Source: Siderastrea siderea
Taxonomy: Eukaryota > Cnidaria > Anthozoa > Scleractinia > Rhizangiidae
Length of the DNA stretch: 64,000 nucleotides
Assembly: GCA_964030785.1 (NCBI GenBank)
Contig: OZ034979.1
Span: forward strand, 12,818,583 to 12,882,582
Reading direction: 5' to 3'
Part shown: positions 1 through 10,093 of the stretch, in pieces
How the letters are laid out: each line of letters opens with the position of its first letter
Numbering within the stretch: the first letter of the stretch is position 1
Notes under the pieces: model-generated
What the model was told of the DNA's origin: nothing
The model's database searches: none
What the model saw: the letters and a program-made list of their open reading frames with translations, nothing else
Translations under genes and position numbers: made by a program

Positions 1-139
1 CTTGTATTTGTGCCTTTACCATCAAAAGATTCACCATTCAGTGAAAATTGGTTCACGGCCAGTGAAAAGTTAGCAGATAGGATAAGTGGCAACCCAGGTG
101 GTGATGATATCAATACTGATACTGATACTGAAGAACAAG
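1..139 (+). CDS. 3' part of an exon of an unidentified gene
   Basis: The frame starting at base 1 is open to a consensus splice donor (CAAG|GTAATG at 136-145). It encodes an acidic tail rich in Asp/Thr (repeated DT) after a segment with aromatic residues. The upstream part lies outside the window and no downstream exon could be linked. I do not recognise the family. It may be a host gene or the end of a transposase gene. Confidence 0.35.
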
Positions 140-677
140 GTAATGCACTACATAAATGTACATGTATTTAAAATAAGTAGGTTTGAAAGTTTAAGGCTGA
201 TGGCAAAACAAATTTGAGTCATGGCTACTGATATAAAAACTAGCCATCAATTTACTATACATGGCTGGTTTTCACTAGGACATAAGCATAAGCACAAGCA
301 TAAGCAAGTGAGAACACTGGCGACAAAAGCATAAGGACATATGCATGCCCAGAATGCCATACTTGATGCAATTCTTGATACCAGCTGTCCTTGATCTCAA
401 ACAAGATGGTGACTGAGAATGAGATCTTTCTCTTTGCATTGCTTCTTATCCACATTCATCGGTTAAGGAGGCGACAATTGACCAGGACAACATAGAGACC
501 TAAAAGGTTTTGTCTACTGCAGCAGACAAGCCCAAGGGGAGTTTAACAGTGTCTGTTTGCATGACGTCACAAAAATTCAGAAAACGAGAAGCTGTCATCT
601 TGGAGAAGTAACATTTTATTCAACATGGCGGTTACTGAAGCGTGTCTCTTCGCGAATGAGAAGTTTATTTTGTCTGT
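140..677. other. Unassigned non-coding DNA with short AAGCATAAGC repeats
   Basis: No supported gene. Around 281-345 there is a degenerate array of AGCATAAGCA-type units (CATAAGCATAAGCACAAGCATAAG), typical of short non-autonomous elements. The segment ends at the TTAA that flanks the transposon starting at 682. Confidence 0.4.
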
Positions 678-694
678 TTAAGGTTACCGTGTAC
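678..694 (+). repeat. TTAA duplication and left TIR of the Kolobok-like element
   Basis: TTAA followed by GGTTACCGTGTAC. The reverse complement of 6830-6842 matches it at 12 of 13 positions. Confidence 0.7.
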
Positions 695-1044
695 GTTGAA
701 AATGGAAAATTTTCAATTTTATTTTTTTCCATAAAAATAAACGTTTCTTTGTAATCTTTCAATTCCAAAAAGGAAAATTTTAAAAGGAGTAATATTCGCC
801 GAGAAACTGGGATATGACCATTTCCACCGGAAGTGAAAGTTTCTCTTTTGATTGACAGCTAATTGATACAAGTGCAGCCATCCAGAACGGTTTTCGCGGG
901 AAAGGTTGTTTACACGAGAGCCGCCATATTTATTCTATCACTAATCGTTGTCAGAAGTCATCGAAAGCGTTCTCTTTCCGTTGTAGCTAAATTGATATTG
1001 TTAAATTCCAGTTTTTCTAAGTTGTTCGAAGTTATTCCCTTACT

Positions 1045-4000
1045 ATGGAATCCCATAGGCCGCGGAAATGTCCGTGGGCTCGCTCCAAGAAGCGAAAAAA
1101 AAGGAAATCGACAGACAGTAAAAGCATGTCAGAGGAAACGCGTACTGGCCTCGCTGCATCGGACAAAGGTTCCTACTTTCAGGAATGGCCCTCAGACTCT
1201 TCCGATGAAGAAGATAATGTTGACAATGCCGGAGCGAGCAGGCAAAAGATCACGAGAAAGGACGAAAGAGGGTCCTTGGAAGTTTGGAGTGATCGAGATA
1301 AAAGTAGTGACAGTGAATCGCCAGACGATTTTGATGACGGCGATGAAGAATCATCGTCCGAGACGCTGAACCTCGTCGATGGTCAGCTCCTTCAGGATGC
1401 ATTACGGGAATCTGCTATCTGCAGAGACTGTAAAACTAGTGAGCTACAGCTACTGGAGGAACGAGACACGCGAAGCGGGCAAGGGCAAGTTTGGGTTCTC
1501 CAGTGTAAACGTGTGGATTGCAAATCGCACAAACATCCAACCCGTTTTCACACATCGCCCAAAAATTCGCGATTCTACGACGTAAATCGGGCCATCGTTT
1601 TGGCCTTTCGATCGATTGGCCGAGGATATTCAGCTGCACAGAAGTTTTGTAGCATTGTCAACCTGCCAAATCCAGTCAACAGAAGACCATGGTCTCAGCA
1701 TACGAAAGCTATACTGAAAGTCGCAGAAACAATGCTCGAGCAAGAACTTTGTGATGCCGCCTTCGAAGTGAAGAAAATATTGAGAGATGTGGGAGACATC
1801 GAAGACTGTTCAGATGAAGAACTAAGGGAAAAGATTATAAATGCTGGTGCAAGTTTAGACGGCTCTTGGAGCAGCAGAGGCTGGACGGCGCGCGATGGTA
1901 TGGTGGCTGCGATATCGGTCGAATCGGGGAAAGTTGTCGATGTTGTGTACCTCAGTAGTTCATGCAATCAATGTACAAAGATGGAGGAAAAAAGAAACAG
2001 AGGACAAATTTCAAGACGCGAGTACATGGAATGGTATCTCAGCCACGATGACGATTGTTTCATGAATCACGAAGGAAGCTCGGGGGTATGTATTTCTAAT
2101 CCTTGCCTTATTATTATATATTTTTCATTGTCTCCTTCCTATAATCACTACAGGTGATTGATTGACTGTATTGCGTGACAGTTGCAGATCAATACTCGTC
2201 TGATACTTTTTGTCAAAAATTCTTTTTGGGGGATGATCTTTTAGTTCGGGGGGGGTCTTTTAGTTCGAGTGAATCATACAGGGTGTGTTATACATGTATA
2301 TCCTAAGAGAAGATTACATTTACAGGGAATTAAAAATTCCTGATACAGTAGTTTCAGATTTCTTATGTTTGACTATAATTGTGTGACAGTTGACAATAAG
2401 AAAAATCTTTTGCTGCATTTTGATGTCAAGAATACTTGCTGGCAAGAACTTTTTTCTTGGTGATTATTGTATCCTGAAAACATGCTAATCCACAACTGAT
2501 ATGTAGTTGGATGGACCTATGCAACTCTGCAAACGGGTGCCAAAACGGTGCAACTTTTCTATTTTGTGTTCCACTTCAATAATATAATTTTGTGTAACTT
2601 TTCTGTTTTTAGGCCATGGAGGCAGAAGGTGCAGTGCGCATTTATCAAAGGTCAGAGGAGAGACGGAAGCTGCGCTATATACCATATGTTGGAGACGGTG
2701 ACAGCAAAAGCTACACTAGAGTGAGAAATGCAACCCCTTATGGACCTGCTGTCTTTATTGACAAGGAAGAGTGCATTGCACATGTCACCAAGAGGATGGG
2801 CTCAAACCTGAGGTCCCTTGTGAAAAAATACAGTGGTAAGCCTCAGCACATAACAAAAAAAATATGAATATTTACCTTTCCACCCTTAAATATTTTACCT
2901 TGTTAACAGCATTTCTGTAGCTGCGAGCGTAATGCTTTTTACTATGAATGATTTCTTCCTACCCAAGGTGTCAACACTCTCTAACTATAACAAAATCGTG
3001 CCTCTGATAAACAGGCATGTTATGGCATATTAGACATTCCACTGCATTTTATGTTTGTTGTATATTTCTAAAATACTGGTAGCCATGTTCTGGAAACTTT
3101 TGCTTCATTAAGCATGCTTGTAGCTCTGTTGTATGCGGAAACTTCATCTGTTCCCCTGATGTTTTGGGAGGTTTATTATGGGAGATTTGACTGTTTATTC
3201 TTTTTTCTTTCCTGGTTTACGTGATTTTTTGGTTTGTATTTCAGTTTACTGAGGCTGAATTAATGCCGCACTGCTTCTTAATTCGAATTAGTCGTAAATG
3301 TTTTACCATTTGGCAGGCTAAATTTTAGCAAGGGTTAAGCTAAGATTGATTTTCTTCAAATGATCTCATCAACACAGGAAAGAAACTGTCAGATGGTAAG
3401 GCAATCAATGGCACTGGAAGGCTGACAAATGCCAGAATTGATGCCATGCAGTCATTTTATGGAAGGGCCCTGAGGGACAACAAGGGTAATGCAAAGGAGA
3501 TGGCTAAGGCAACAAGAGCCATTCTCAAGCATTATGCTAGCACTCCAGAGAGCCCCCAGCATGAGGACTGCCCAACTGGGAAACATTCTTGGTGCAGCTA
3601 CCAGAAAGACATTGCATGTGGTACAAGGGACCATCAACCAATTAAAGATCCCCTTCCCCCCGCAGTGGTTGAAGTTGCCCAAGAAGTTTTTACGAAACTT
3701 GGATCTGAGTCATTTCTAGCTGGCTGTGAACGCTGTTTAAGCCAAAACAGAAACGAGTCACTACACCATGTAGCATGGGGAATGGCACCCAAGGAACAGT
3801 ATAACTCACCACAGGAGACTTACTTAGCAGTGTGTCTTAGTGTTCTCCTTTTTAATGCAGGGGCAGAAGCTACTTATTCCAAATTATTTCCAGCGGTAGG
3901 GATTCCCGTCAGACCCAACATGTTGGAGGGGTGGAAACGAATTGATAATGAGCGCATGCGTGGAAGTGATTATAAGGAGAAGTCAGCTGTGAAAGACAGG

Positions 4001-4096
4001 AGAAAGAAACTTCAAAGGCAGAAGGCAAAGAAGCAAGATGGTTTTGTGCACAAAGAGGGCACAATGTACTGCTCGCAAGCTTTTTATTCAACATGA
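1045..4096 (+). CDS. Mutator/Kolobok-like transposase, three exons
   Basis: Exons 1045-2085, 2613-2835 and 3378-4096 are joined by GT-AG introns (donors GGG|GTATGT and G|GTAAGC; acceptors TTTTTAG and ACACAG) and keep one frame of about 660 residues. The N-terminus is basic, then acidic (Ser/Asp/Glu-rich, nuclear-type). Residues 120-180 hold paired cysteines (CRDC, CKRVDC) typical of a zinc-binding segment. The transposase core begins near residue 270 with DGSWSSRGWTARDG, where D is the expected first acidic residue. It continues across intron 1 (GSSG, then ME..GA) and includes YVGDGDSKSY in exon 2, the second acidic block. Exon 3 has a Cys/His-rich segment (CPTGKHSWC, CGTRDH) and NESLHHVAWG, followed by a Lys/Arg-rich tail. 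The family is known in cnidarian genomes as Mutator-like transposase domain proteins. No stop or frameshift is visible. The ATG at 1045 is the first in frame after a stop. Confidence 0.78.
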
Positions 4097-5242
4097 TGCC
4101 TTGACACTCTGTAAAATGGGAGAAGAAATTGCTGAGAGCCTTTTGTATAGATGACAAGCTCTTTGTGCAAGAGAGGAGGGGGAAGAAATTTCCATGTTTA
4201 GCAATAATAAAACATCACCCCATATTAGCCCAGTTTGGCTTGCATTTTTAATGCCACAGGAAGGAATCCCTGTAAATTTCCTATACACCTATACCAAGGT
4301 TTATGGGGGCAAATGCTTTAGAATATTGTCACTAAAAATCAGAGTTCTTCTTATTCTTCTCTTGCACCACATCATTAACTTACCATCAATTACGCGTACA
4401 TTTATGTAGTATTGGTTTTGTTTCATTTGCGGATAATTACATATTCATATATATTATAGATTGACTCTTTTAGAAAAATGTATTTTATGCTTTTGCACTT
4501 TCATCCAATTAGCCAAGCATAAATACAGGCCGTTTTTTTTTCCCATAGCATTGAATAGATCCAGATCCTCACTTTTTGATGTTATTAGCAAAATTAAAAA
4601 CAAAATTAAGAATTAATTGCTGTACCAACCAATGTTCAGTATGAGTGGGCATGGGGAGGGGGGAGGGGTGCAAAATCATTAGTGAAAGTGGGGATCCATA
4701 AGTGGTTCAAAATTATTGAACAGTACTGTTCGAGTCAGCAGTGCCTGCTTTATTGTCATTTCATTAAATACAGTATATTTATAAAAAAGATTCAAGCATC
4801 TTCCACTCTTCTGATCTCCATCACCCTGCAAAAATCTGCAAGGGTAACCTTGAATGCATCCTGTAGAAGATACAATTTGAAACTATAAGGTTGGAATGAT
4901 TGATGTTGCTCTCCTAGAACCTCTGTTAATTTCCAATAACAAAAGCAAGAAGGAGAAAAGTATTACTACATGTATTACTACCCGTGACTTATTTACAAAA
5001 ATGCAATAATTCATTAGCTACTCCCTCCCCTCCCCTCCCCCACCCCACTCACACACATTTTAAAAGAAATGACCAAAAAAGGCACGCATTACAAAAAAAG
5101 TTAGAAACCGGTCTTACGTCTTACCTGCAATAAGAATATTTGAAAACAGCAAGGAAACCAAGGAAACAAAGAACTACTTGTACCTCCCATATCCAACCCC
5201 CCCCCCCTCCCCTCAACCCTGTCAATGGAAAACAAATTGAAT
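4097..5242. other. Internal non-coding part of the Kolobok-like element
   Basis: AT-rich DNA between the two convergent genes. It contains purine/pyrimidine and C-rich runs (about 5022-5045 and 5199-5215). I see no coding region here. Polyadenylation signals of the two genes are probably here (AATAAA-type sequences occur), but I cannot choose one. Confidence 0.4.
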
Positions 5243-6071
5243 TCAACAAACCTCGCGAATTTCCCCTTTCACATCACCAGGGACAAGTTCCCTAATGTAG
5301 TTGAGGACTTCCGCTGGAAAAGCGTACTCGCTGTCCTCTGGACCCACTTCGTTTCGCTGAAAAGAAACGAAAAAAATTCAAAGCTCGCATAGCTTGACAT
5401 GTGCCTGCGCGAAAGCGTCTATTGTTGCTCTTAGAAGCTTCGCAGGGGCAAATTTTGCGTATTCACGTAAGCTGGAGGTAGAGCAAAAGAGAATAATGTA
5501 CAAAGTCATTTTTTTTATTTGTAGAATCGGGCTAAATCGAGGGAAAAAAATATAATTATATAAATATCAATTGCTCGGAGACAATGTGCGGCGACACAAG
5601 AAAGATTCAGGGTGAAATGCTTTTAGCTTTTTACAATTTACTTACCATCAATGCATGGGCCCACGAACAGTAGTGGAAGTACCGATTCTTGCGCGGTGGC
5701 TTCCCCTTTTTCTTTCTGTCTGTTGTGCTCTGCTCGAGCATATTGGCAAAGAAATTACCGTCGAAGCTGTTAAAATATATCATATTTATCATTTATTCTA
5801 GAGGTGACAAATGTTGCAAAATCACTCGGCTATGTATATTGAGCCCAGTAGCAACAATGGCGTCTTCAGTTCAAGGACTTTTACCTAGGAATTATAACAC
5901 GTAGATGAATTTAACCATTAGCATTATGTAGTGAACTTACCCGATTTCTGCCATCGCCGTAACCATTTGATCCCGGTAGTTGACCGGCGGTTCTACAGCA
6001 CTTTCACTACGCCTTGGCCGCTTCTGTTTAGTCCCCGCTGCTTTGTTTGAAGGTCTTTTAGTTTTCCCCAT
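5243..6071 (-). CDS. Small basic protein, second gene of the Kolobok-like element, three exons
   Basis: On the minus strand, exons 6071-5941, 5766-5646 and 5356-5243 have consensus junctions (GG|GTAAGT, AACAG|C; ATG|GTAAG, TTCAG|C) and give one frame of about 121 residues. The N-terminus is strongly basic (GKTKRPSNKAAGTKQKRPRR), which looks like a nuclear localisation signal. The middle has a second basic run (DRKKKGKPPRKNR) and an aromatic/Cys segment (YFHYCSW). The C-terminus is acidic. No family is recognised. Its position inside the element, convergent with the transposase, suggests an accessory transposition protein. It could also be a captured host gene. Splicing was inferred by eye. 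Confidence 0.55.
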
Positions 6072-6829
6072 TTTGCTGATTGTGGTATAAATACCGACGT
6101 CTAACACTGAGAATATCTGAGTTATAATACGACAAAATCTCGGTAGACTTTTGAACGTGACACGAGGATTTGCGTGGAGAGAATAAGGCACGAAAATTTC
6201 CACAGGAGGTTACCGGAAGAAAAAGTAACATGCACTGATTGGTCAACTGTCGGCAAAGGTGTTTGGGGGCGGTGTTTGTTTACGAAGCGAAGATTTTCTT
6301 TTGAGCGCTGTTTCTCAACATTTATTTTTCGCTTGAAGGCGACACTTCAAAGAGTTCCAACTCAAGTGCGATTTGTTCGATTTTAATCAAATTTGGAGAG
6401 TCGCTAGCTTAACGCTTCTTTAACAATACCGTGTCGGGGAATTCGATAATTCTAAAAAGAATTTTGTTAAGAGCCATTTCCGTGCGGTCGCTCCGTATTT
6501 TTTTCTCGCGATTAAGAAAATGTTTGGAAACTTTTGAACGCGGACGAATAAAGAAAAACCCCAACACGGTTTTTTTGCCCTTGTGTACTGGACTTTAGCC
6601 AAGAAAAAAAAATCGCAAAATTTTAAAAACAATTTGAGCTGGAGCTTTCAAAAGACGATTTAAACCTTCATATTCAGACTCCTCGAAAAACTTAACAATT
6701 CGTATTTGTGAAAAGTTAATGGCATATTCAAATAGCCAGTTTTATAAGCTTTAATTTGATATAGGGTTTTGGGTATCTGCGACAAAACCGAGAAGCGCAA
6801 CATGCGTTAGACTGGAGACACCTCTGAAG

Positions 6830-6846
6830 GTGCACGGTAACCTTAA
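6830..6846 (-). repeat. Right TIR and TTAA duplication of the Kolobok-like element
   Basis: GTGCACGGTAACC followed by TTAA, the inverted partner of 678-694. One base differs (GTGCAC versus GTACAC). Confidence 0.7.
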
Positions 6847-7629
6847 GGCGATTCATTACAGGGCAACATAAAGAGGACATATGTAGAGAAAATATCTGTA
6901 ACTGACATTGATCCTTTCCTTGTTCCACAAGAAAAGTGTACTCTGGAACGTCTTCTGCCAGTTGAGTCGTGTGATCTTCTCTCGTATCTGATGTTTGATG
7001 CGAGTTTCTACACAAAGGAGCAGTTTAAGAATTTTAAAAGTTTGCTTGAGTGTAACCAAATGGTGTCGGGGTTATTTACAGGTGTGACAAACAGTACGAG
7101 ATAAATACGTGGTTCTTGCAGAAGTGAGGCACTCCCAACGGATGAATGATCCCCACATGGAGTTGTAGAAAACAACAACCAGCGGTCTCATGCAGTGCAT
7201 AATTATGTAAGAGATCTGCTCACAACAGCACAGCGCATTTCGAGCCTTTAGGCAACTGATATGGCAGACGCTTCTCAACCCCTTAAGCAAGAGTTGTAGA
7301 AGCTCAGGCAGCTATTACAGCCGTTCCAAATGAACCTCCTCCAGAGCCTGAGGCTGAAGTTGCTAACCATTAACCTCTGGTTTGAGACGTATTTCTCTTC
7401 TTTTTTTATTACAGCAGGCACAGCTTTGGTGTTATTTTTTAATTGCATTTTGATGCTTTCGCCTTCACATGCTTTTGCACCTGGCGGTAGTGCTTTATGG
7501 CTTTCGCAGATGCTGTAGCCGTTTACCTTGACTGCCTGGAGGATTGGGAAGGCAACGACTGCATTCGCAATACTGATGCCTGTATCGAGATAATTTATGG
7601 AGATCAAAGGTGATATCCAGAAAGACCAA
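6847..7629. other. Unassigned repetitive DNA
   Basis: No supported gene. The plus strand around 7120-7380 shows broken coding-like stretches interrupted by stops. These suggest an old retroelement gag or similar remnant, but I could not identify the family. Confidence 0.3.
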
Positions 7630-7790
7630 GCTATGAATATTCAACAAAAACGTGAAGTCTGTCCTCCTTTATGGCTCAGAGACGTGGAGAGTAACAAAAG
7701 CAACTCCAACAAACTGCAGTCCTTCATCAACAGATGCCTCAGATCCATCATGGGCATTCACTGGCCAGAGGTCATAAGTAATGAAAAACT
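7630..7790 (+). pseudogene. C-terminal fragment of a LINE reverse transcriptase
   Basis: Two overlapping frames together show the end of a non-LTR retrotransposon ORF2: one reads LLYGSETWRVTK and the other LQSFINRCLRSIMGIHWPE. Both are typical of the segment after the RT palm in RTE/CR1-like elements. The change of frame between them shows a frameshift. Only about 160 bp remain, directly joined to the Gypsy fragment. Confidence 0.55.
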
Positions 7791-8502
7791 GTGGGCAAGA
7801 GCTGGTCCCAGATCTCCCATGTAAGCGCAGACATATTTGATTGGAATGGAATGCAATACCTGATACTTGTCGACTCCTACTCTGGATGGTTCAAGATGAA
7901 TACTCTCCCCAATTTGTCTGCCAAAACTGTAATTAAGAAAATGAAAGTTCACTTTGCTGTCCACAGGATTCCCAGCGAGCTGCTGACCGACAATGCTCCA
8001 CAATTTACGAGAAGAGAGTTTGAAAGCTTCGCCAATGAATGCAATTTTGAGCATGACACCAGTAGCCTCCCCTTTCCTCAGTCAAATGGCCTGGTTGAAA
8101 ATTCAGTGAATCAAGCCAAGAAGTTGCTCGAAAAATGCAAGAAGGATGGCTCTGATCCCTTGCTTGGCTCACTCAACCTCAGGTATGTTCCAAGAGATCA
8201 AGTCCTAGGTTCTCCTGCTCAGCAACTGATGTCTAGACGAACCAGAGGTGTTCTTCCCGTTGCAAAGAAACTCCTCACTCCCAAAGCACTTGACAGCAGA
8301 CATGTCTCTTCACGTGTGGAATTAAAGCAACAGCCAACAGCAGAGGGCCTACTACGATCAGCATGCCAAACCTCTTCCACCTCTCAATCCAGAGCAGGTT
8401 GTGAGACTTCAGACCAACAAAGGTTACGAGAAAGTTGGCATTGTCAAACGACCTGCCACACAGCCACGGTCCCACATTGTGGAAGCTGGAGGAAAGGAGT
8501 AC
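7791..8502 (+). pseudogene. Gypsy-type LTR retrotransposon integrase fragment, left of the Polinton
   Basis: The frame encodes an rve-type integrase core: first Asp in SADIFDWNG, second Asp in LLTDNAPQF, Glu in SNGLVENSVNQAK. It is followed by the linker of Gypsy integrases (LGSPAQQLMSRRTR). A frameshift lies between about 8300 and 8390, after which another frame carries the C-terminal part up to the Polinton insertion at 8502. The 5' part of the element (gag, protease, RT, 5' LTR) is absent. The remaining 3' part lies at 27634-28287. This is a dead copy. Confidence 0.75.
8497..8502 (+). repeat. Polinton target-site duplication, left copy
   Basis: GAGTAC directly precedes the left terminus (AGTAGTTATATAC). 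The same six bases follow the right terminus at 27628-27633. Six-bp duplications are characteristic of Polintons. Confidence 0.9.
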
Positions 8503-8575
8503 AGTAGTTATATACTTGGGGGTACGAAAGCATTTTTTCAAAATGCTTTCTTACCAATCCCAAGTATTAACTACT
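8503..8575 (+). repeat. Terminal hairpin (imperfect palindrome) at the left tip
   Basis: AGTAGTTATATACTTGG at the tip pairs with CCCAAGTATTAACTACT ending at 8575, and GAAAGCATTTT pairs with AAAATGCTTTC around a tiny loop near 8537. The whole 73 bp folds on itself. Such tips could act in protein-primed replication or integrase recognition (inference). Confidence 0.8.
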
Positions 8576-8855
8576 TTCCATCTGATGGTAATATTTTATG
8601 GAAAACTATATGTTTTTTTATTTTTTGGTATCGAACACATGGCTCCATCACATGGCTTTATCACATGGCTCCATCACGGCAATAGAATCCTCGGCATGAC
8701 AAAGTATTTGATTGGCTTGCGTTAGCAAGACATTCAAAGACGAAGTCACGGGGATGGAGGATTCGTCATTGCAAAAGGCGCCTTGGTGGGAAGAGCTCGA
8801 AGAGCGATGGGCGCCTTATTATGTGATGGTATTATGTGATGGTATTATTTGACGG

Positions 8856-9130
8856 TATTATTTTATGGAAAACTATATGTTTTTTTTTCATGGCGCCATT
8901 TTTTATGCATTGGGGAACAAAAGCAAAGCTTTTGTGAGGCAGTGAATTGATCGCAAAGCGATCAAGAGGGGAAGTTTCTTTTTGCGATGCTGGTATTATT
9001 TAATGGATAACTATATGTTTTTTTTCATGGCGCCATTTTTTATGCATTGGGGAACAAAAGCAAAGCTTTTGTGAGGCAGTGAATTGATCGCAAAGCGATC
9101 AAGAGGGGAAGTTTCTTTTTGCGATGCTGG
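8856..9130 (+). repeat. Two tandem copies of a ~137-bp unit in the left TIR
   Basis: Copies start at 8856 and 8994, each beginning TATTATTT, and a third partial start lies at 9131. Each contains CATGGCGCCATTTTTTATG and the perfect hairpin TTGATCGCAAAGCGATCAA. Confidence 0.8.
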
Positions 9131-9380
9131 TATTATTTTATGGATAACTATATGTATTTTATTTCATGAGCGCAATTATTTGTATTTGGAAACTATATGT
9201 TTTATCCCATGATGTATCCAACGCATTATTACATCACGTGACGCCACACTGCAGGAAGTCTAAAATTCTCGGAAAACAGGAAGTCATACCGAGAAACAAG
9301 TCTGGACATGTCTGATGAAATGGGACTTTCCCGATGAGTTATCAGATTGTCATGTAATATCAGATGAACTTGTATTTGAA

Positions 9381-9460
9381 GTAAAGTTTGTCAGTAAAGT
9401 TTGTCAGTAAAGTTTGTCAGTAAAGTTTGTCAGTAAAGTTTGTCAGTAAAGTTTGTAGTG
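9381..9460 (+). repeat. Six 13-bp direct repeats (TAAAGTTTGTCAG) in the left TIR
   Basis: Perfect, abutting units of 13 bp lie near the inner end of the TIR, just upstream of the first gene. They could be binding sites for a replication or transcription protein. The sixth copy ends TAAAGTTTGTAGTG. Confidence 0.85.
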
Positions 9461-9500
9461 AACAGAAAAGCAGACTGTGTTTGCGGAACTTGTATTTACA

Positions 9501-9529
9501 TAAAAAAATATCTCATATAATAGTATAGA
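9501..9529 (+). promoter_or_regulatory. Early-type promoter candidate of the zinc-ribbon gene
   Basis: AAAAAAATATC, then ATATAATAGTATAG, ends at the start codon. The same layout (A-run, ATATC, ATAGTATA) precedes the genes at 22470 and 22849. Confidence 0.5.
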
Positions 9530-10093
9530 ATGAATTGTAACAAGGAATTACATGATGAACTGAAAGAATCAGGAGATATTGTTTGTCCTTTTTGTGACCA
9601 AAAATTGGAAGATTCTAATGAAAAACCGAAATATGATGAATGCTGTGATAATCAGTATATTATTAATGACGATGGGATGTTAGCCTGTCTAAGTTGTGGT
9701 ATTGTTCAAGGATATAATTATGTGAAAGAATATGTTAATTTTTATGAAAATAGACATAAATTTATTAGAAAATCTGTTTACCATCGAGAGTACCACATCA
9801 GCAACATATTACTCGATATTGAAGAAAAATATAACATTAAAATATCAAACTGTCAGAAACATAAGATTGATGCTATATATGTCGAGATAGGTAAGGTTCT
9901 TAATGAAGTTAATGGTACAAGGAAAAGGATGATTAGCGTAAATTTCATTATGAGAAAGATATTCAAGATGATGGGAATACCTTACAAAAATATTCCAATT
10001 AGTAAATCGAAAAAAACTTTAGCTTTTTATAATAAATATTGGGCTAGTATTATGTCTCTAATCGGTGATAAAATAAAATCTATTATTGGATGA
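9530..10093 (+). CDS. Zinc-ribbon protein, VLTF3/TFIIB-like transcription factor candidate
   Basis: 187 residues. Cysteine pairs at 19/22 (CPFC), 38/39 and 53/56 (CLSC) form one or two zinc ribbons. They are followed by a charged helical region starting RKSVYHREYHISNILLDIEE. The layout, a zinc ribbon then a Y-R-x-x-H-type segment and helices, resembles the late transcription factor VLTF3 of large DNA viruses and, more distantly, TFIIB. If correct, the protein would direct transcription from the compact promoters of this element. It lies just inside the left TIR and ends overlapping the convergent gene at 10083-10571 by 11 bp. The family call is inference from motif order. A generic TFIIB-type ribbon protein is the alternative. 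Confidence 0.6.
   Translation: MNCNKELHDELKESGDIVCPFCDQKLEDSNEKPKYDECCDNQYIINDDGMLACLSCGIVQGYNYVKEYVNFYENRHKFIRKSVYHREYHISNILLDIEEKYNIKISNCQKHKIDAIYVEIGKVLNEVNGTRKRMISVNFIMRKIFKMMGIPYKNIPISKSKKTLAFYNKYWASIMSLIGDKIKSIIG

Larger units (their letters stand above)
682..6842 (+). mobile_element. Autonomous Kolobok/Mutator-like DNA transposon, TTAA target duplication
   Basis: The element is 6161 bp long. It starts GGTTACCGTGTAC just after TTAA (678-681) and ends GTGCACGGTAACC just before TTAA (6843-6846). The 13-bp ends are inverted with one mismatch. Inside lie a three-exon transposase gene on + and a short three-exon gene on -, in convergent orientation. TTAA duplication is known for Kolobok and piggyBac. 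The transposase resembles the domain annotated as Mutator-like in animals, so Kolobok is the better fit. The short TIR and intact reading frames suggest a young copy. Assignment to the superfamily is inference. Confidence 0.7.
8503..9474 (+). repeat. Left terminal inverted repeat of the Polinton
   Basis: 972 bp, matching the reverse complement of 26630-27627 almost throughout, up to GAACAGAAAAGCAGA. From the tip inward it contains a terminal hairpin, two direct copies of a 137-bp unit and six copies of a 13-bp unit. It is 26 bp (two 13-bp units) shorter than the right repeat. Confidence 0.92.

Noticed and set aside
863..1369. 168-residue frame upstream of and overlapping the transposase
   Set aside because: It starts at a non-ATG codon, overlaps exon 1 in another frame and shows no domain.
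8401..8725. Open frames crossing from the Gypsy fragment into the left TIR
   Set aside because: They are chance extensions of the Gypsy frame into the Polinton tip. Mirrored versions exist at the right TIR.
9381..9460. Regular short repeats that could suggest a CRISPR array
   Set aside because: The 13-bp units abut with no spacers, lie within a TIR in mirrored copies, and the DNA is eukaryotic.
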